Shown piece after piece: positions 63,751 through 64,000 of a stretch of 64,000 nt of DNA. The notes beneath the pieces are model-generated. The model was not told where the DNA came from. It worked only from the letters and a program-made list of their open reading frames with translations, and searched no databases. Within the stretch, counting starts at the first letter, position 1. Every line of letters starts with the position of its first letter. The position numbers and the translations under genes are program-made. The DNA is from Paraburkholderia sp. PGU19 (lineage in GTDB: Bacteria > Pseudomonadota > Gammaproteobacteria > Burkholderiales > Burkholderiaceae): NCBI RefSeq assembly GCF_013426915.1, contig NZ_AP023181.1:1054001-1118000 (forward strand), written 5' to 3'.

Positions 63751-64000
63751 ATGGAAAGGAGACTTGTAAAGATTGGTGAAGCGGCGGCGATGTTGGGCGT
63801 CGCAATCTCCACCCTGCGGAAGTGGGAGGAGACTGGCGAACTGGTGCCCGCTCGCAAGACGGCGGGCGGCACACGCTATTACGCTGTCTCCGATCTGTTG
63901 GGTCTCGGCAATGAGGATGCACCGACGGTCTGCTACGCGCGAGTCTCGTCGCACGACCAGAAAGCGGATCTCGATCGCCAGCATGCGATGCTGGAGAGCT
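63751..64000 (+). CDS. IS607-family serine recombinase TnpA (partial, cut by window end)
   Basis: The first 83 codons are present. A MerR-like helix-turn-helix (KIGEAAAMLGVAISTLRKWE) is followed by the start of the resolvase catalytic domain, CYARVSSHDQKADLDRQ, with the nucleophile serine in RVSS. That order (small DNA-binding domain before the catalytic domain) is specific to IS607-type TnpA. Such transposases insert with little target specificity and are usually followed by tnpB, which would lie beyond the window. AAGGAG-like sequence is weak upstream. Confidence 0.9.
   Translation, partial: MERRLVKIGEAAAMLGVAISTLRKWEETGELVPARKTAGGTRYYAVSDLLGLGNEDAPTVCYARVSSHDQKADLDRQHAMLES

Overview
The window is high-GC DNA from a betaproteobacterium of the Burkholderia/Paraburkholderia/Caballeronia group. 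The main support is a dgdA/dgdR pair whose product closely matches the Burkholderia cepacia dialkylglycine decarboxylase as I recall it (433 residues, PLP lysine at 272). Many divergent LysR/AraC/GntR regulator-plus-operon units and an interspersed inverted repeat with a CTACTTTTCTTTG hairpin fit the same group. It reads as an accessory metabolic region of a large soil or plant-associated genome. I found no rRNA, tRNA or CRISPR.

Layout. 1-1092: end of a polyamine-type ABC importer. 1119-10696: a TetR gene and a BMP-family ABC importer (minus strand), facing a plus-strand operon of an isochorismatase-fold hydrolase, an amidase, and AtzG-, AtzE- and AtzH-like proteins. This looks like an import-and-hydrolyse system for a ureide or amide compound, without a cyanuric acid hydrolase. 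10930-17764: a Cu/Ag efflux operon (small exported protein, CusC, CusB with a fused CusF domain, CusA, CusF). 17857-18552: a large nested inverted repeat. 18588-19211: a VOC protein.

19609-37400: sixteen consecutive minus-strand genes that form an onium-compound (betaine-like) catabolic island. It has a ProVWX-type importer, serine hydroxymethyltransferase, a DapA-family lyase/aldolase, an FAD amine oxidase, an aldehyde dehydrogenase, a P5C-reductase-like protein, two LysR regulators, a GbdR-like regulator, a cupin, an orphan binding protein, a Rieske demethylase-type oxygenase with its reductase, and an M24-fold protein carrying the full active-site pattern of the DMSP lyase DddP. The last three are packed as one operon, which is the most interesting arrangement in the window.

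38128-51162: small metabolic units (aldo/keto reductase, VOC plus AraC, dgdR/dgdA, two AEC transporters, DsbA-like protein, GntR plus enolase-superfamily enzyme, HbpS-like protein, FixJ-like regulator). Three decayed regulator fragments lie among them (histidine kinase, LysR, chemotaxis receptor). A serine-rich protein at 41164 is preceded by a perfect TTCG-N16-TTCG hrpII-type box, so it is a candidate type III secreted effector. 51462-64000: a LysR gene, a 1984-residue pseudokinase/AAA/GAF/PAS/histidine kinase that probably pairs with the FixJ-like regulator, stress and lipid enzymes, an SDR/TetR pair with two matching operators, a GNAT acetyltransferase, and the left end of an IS607-family element cut by the window edge.
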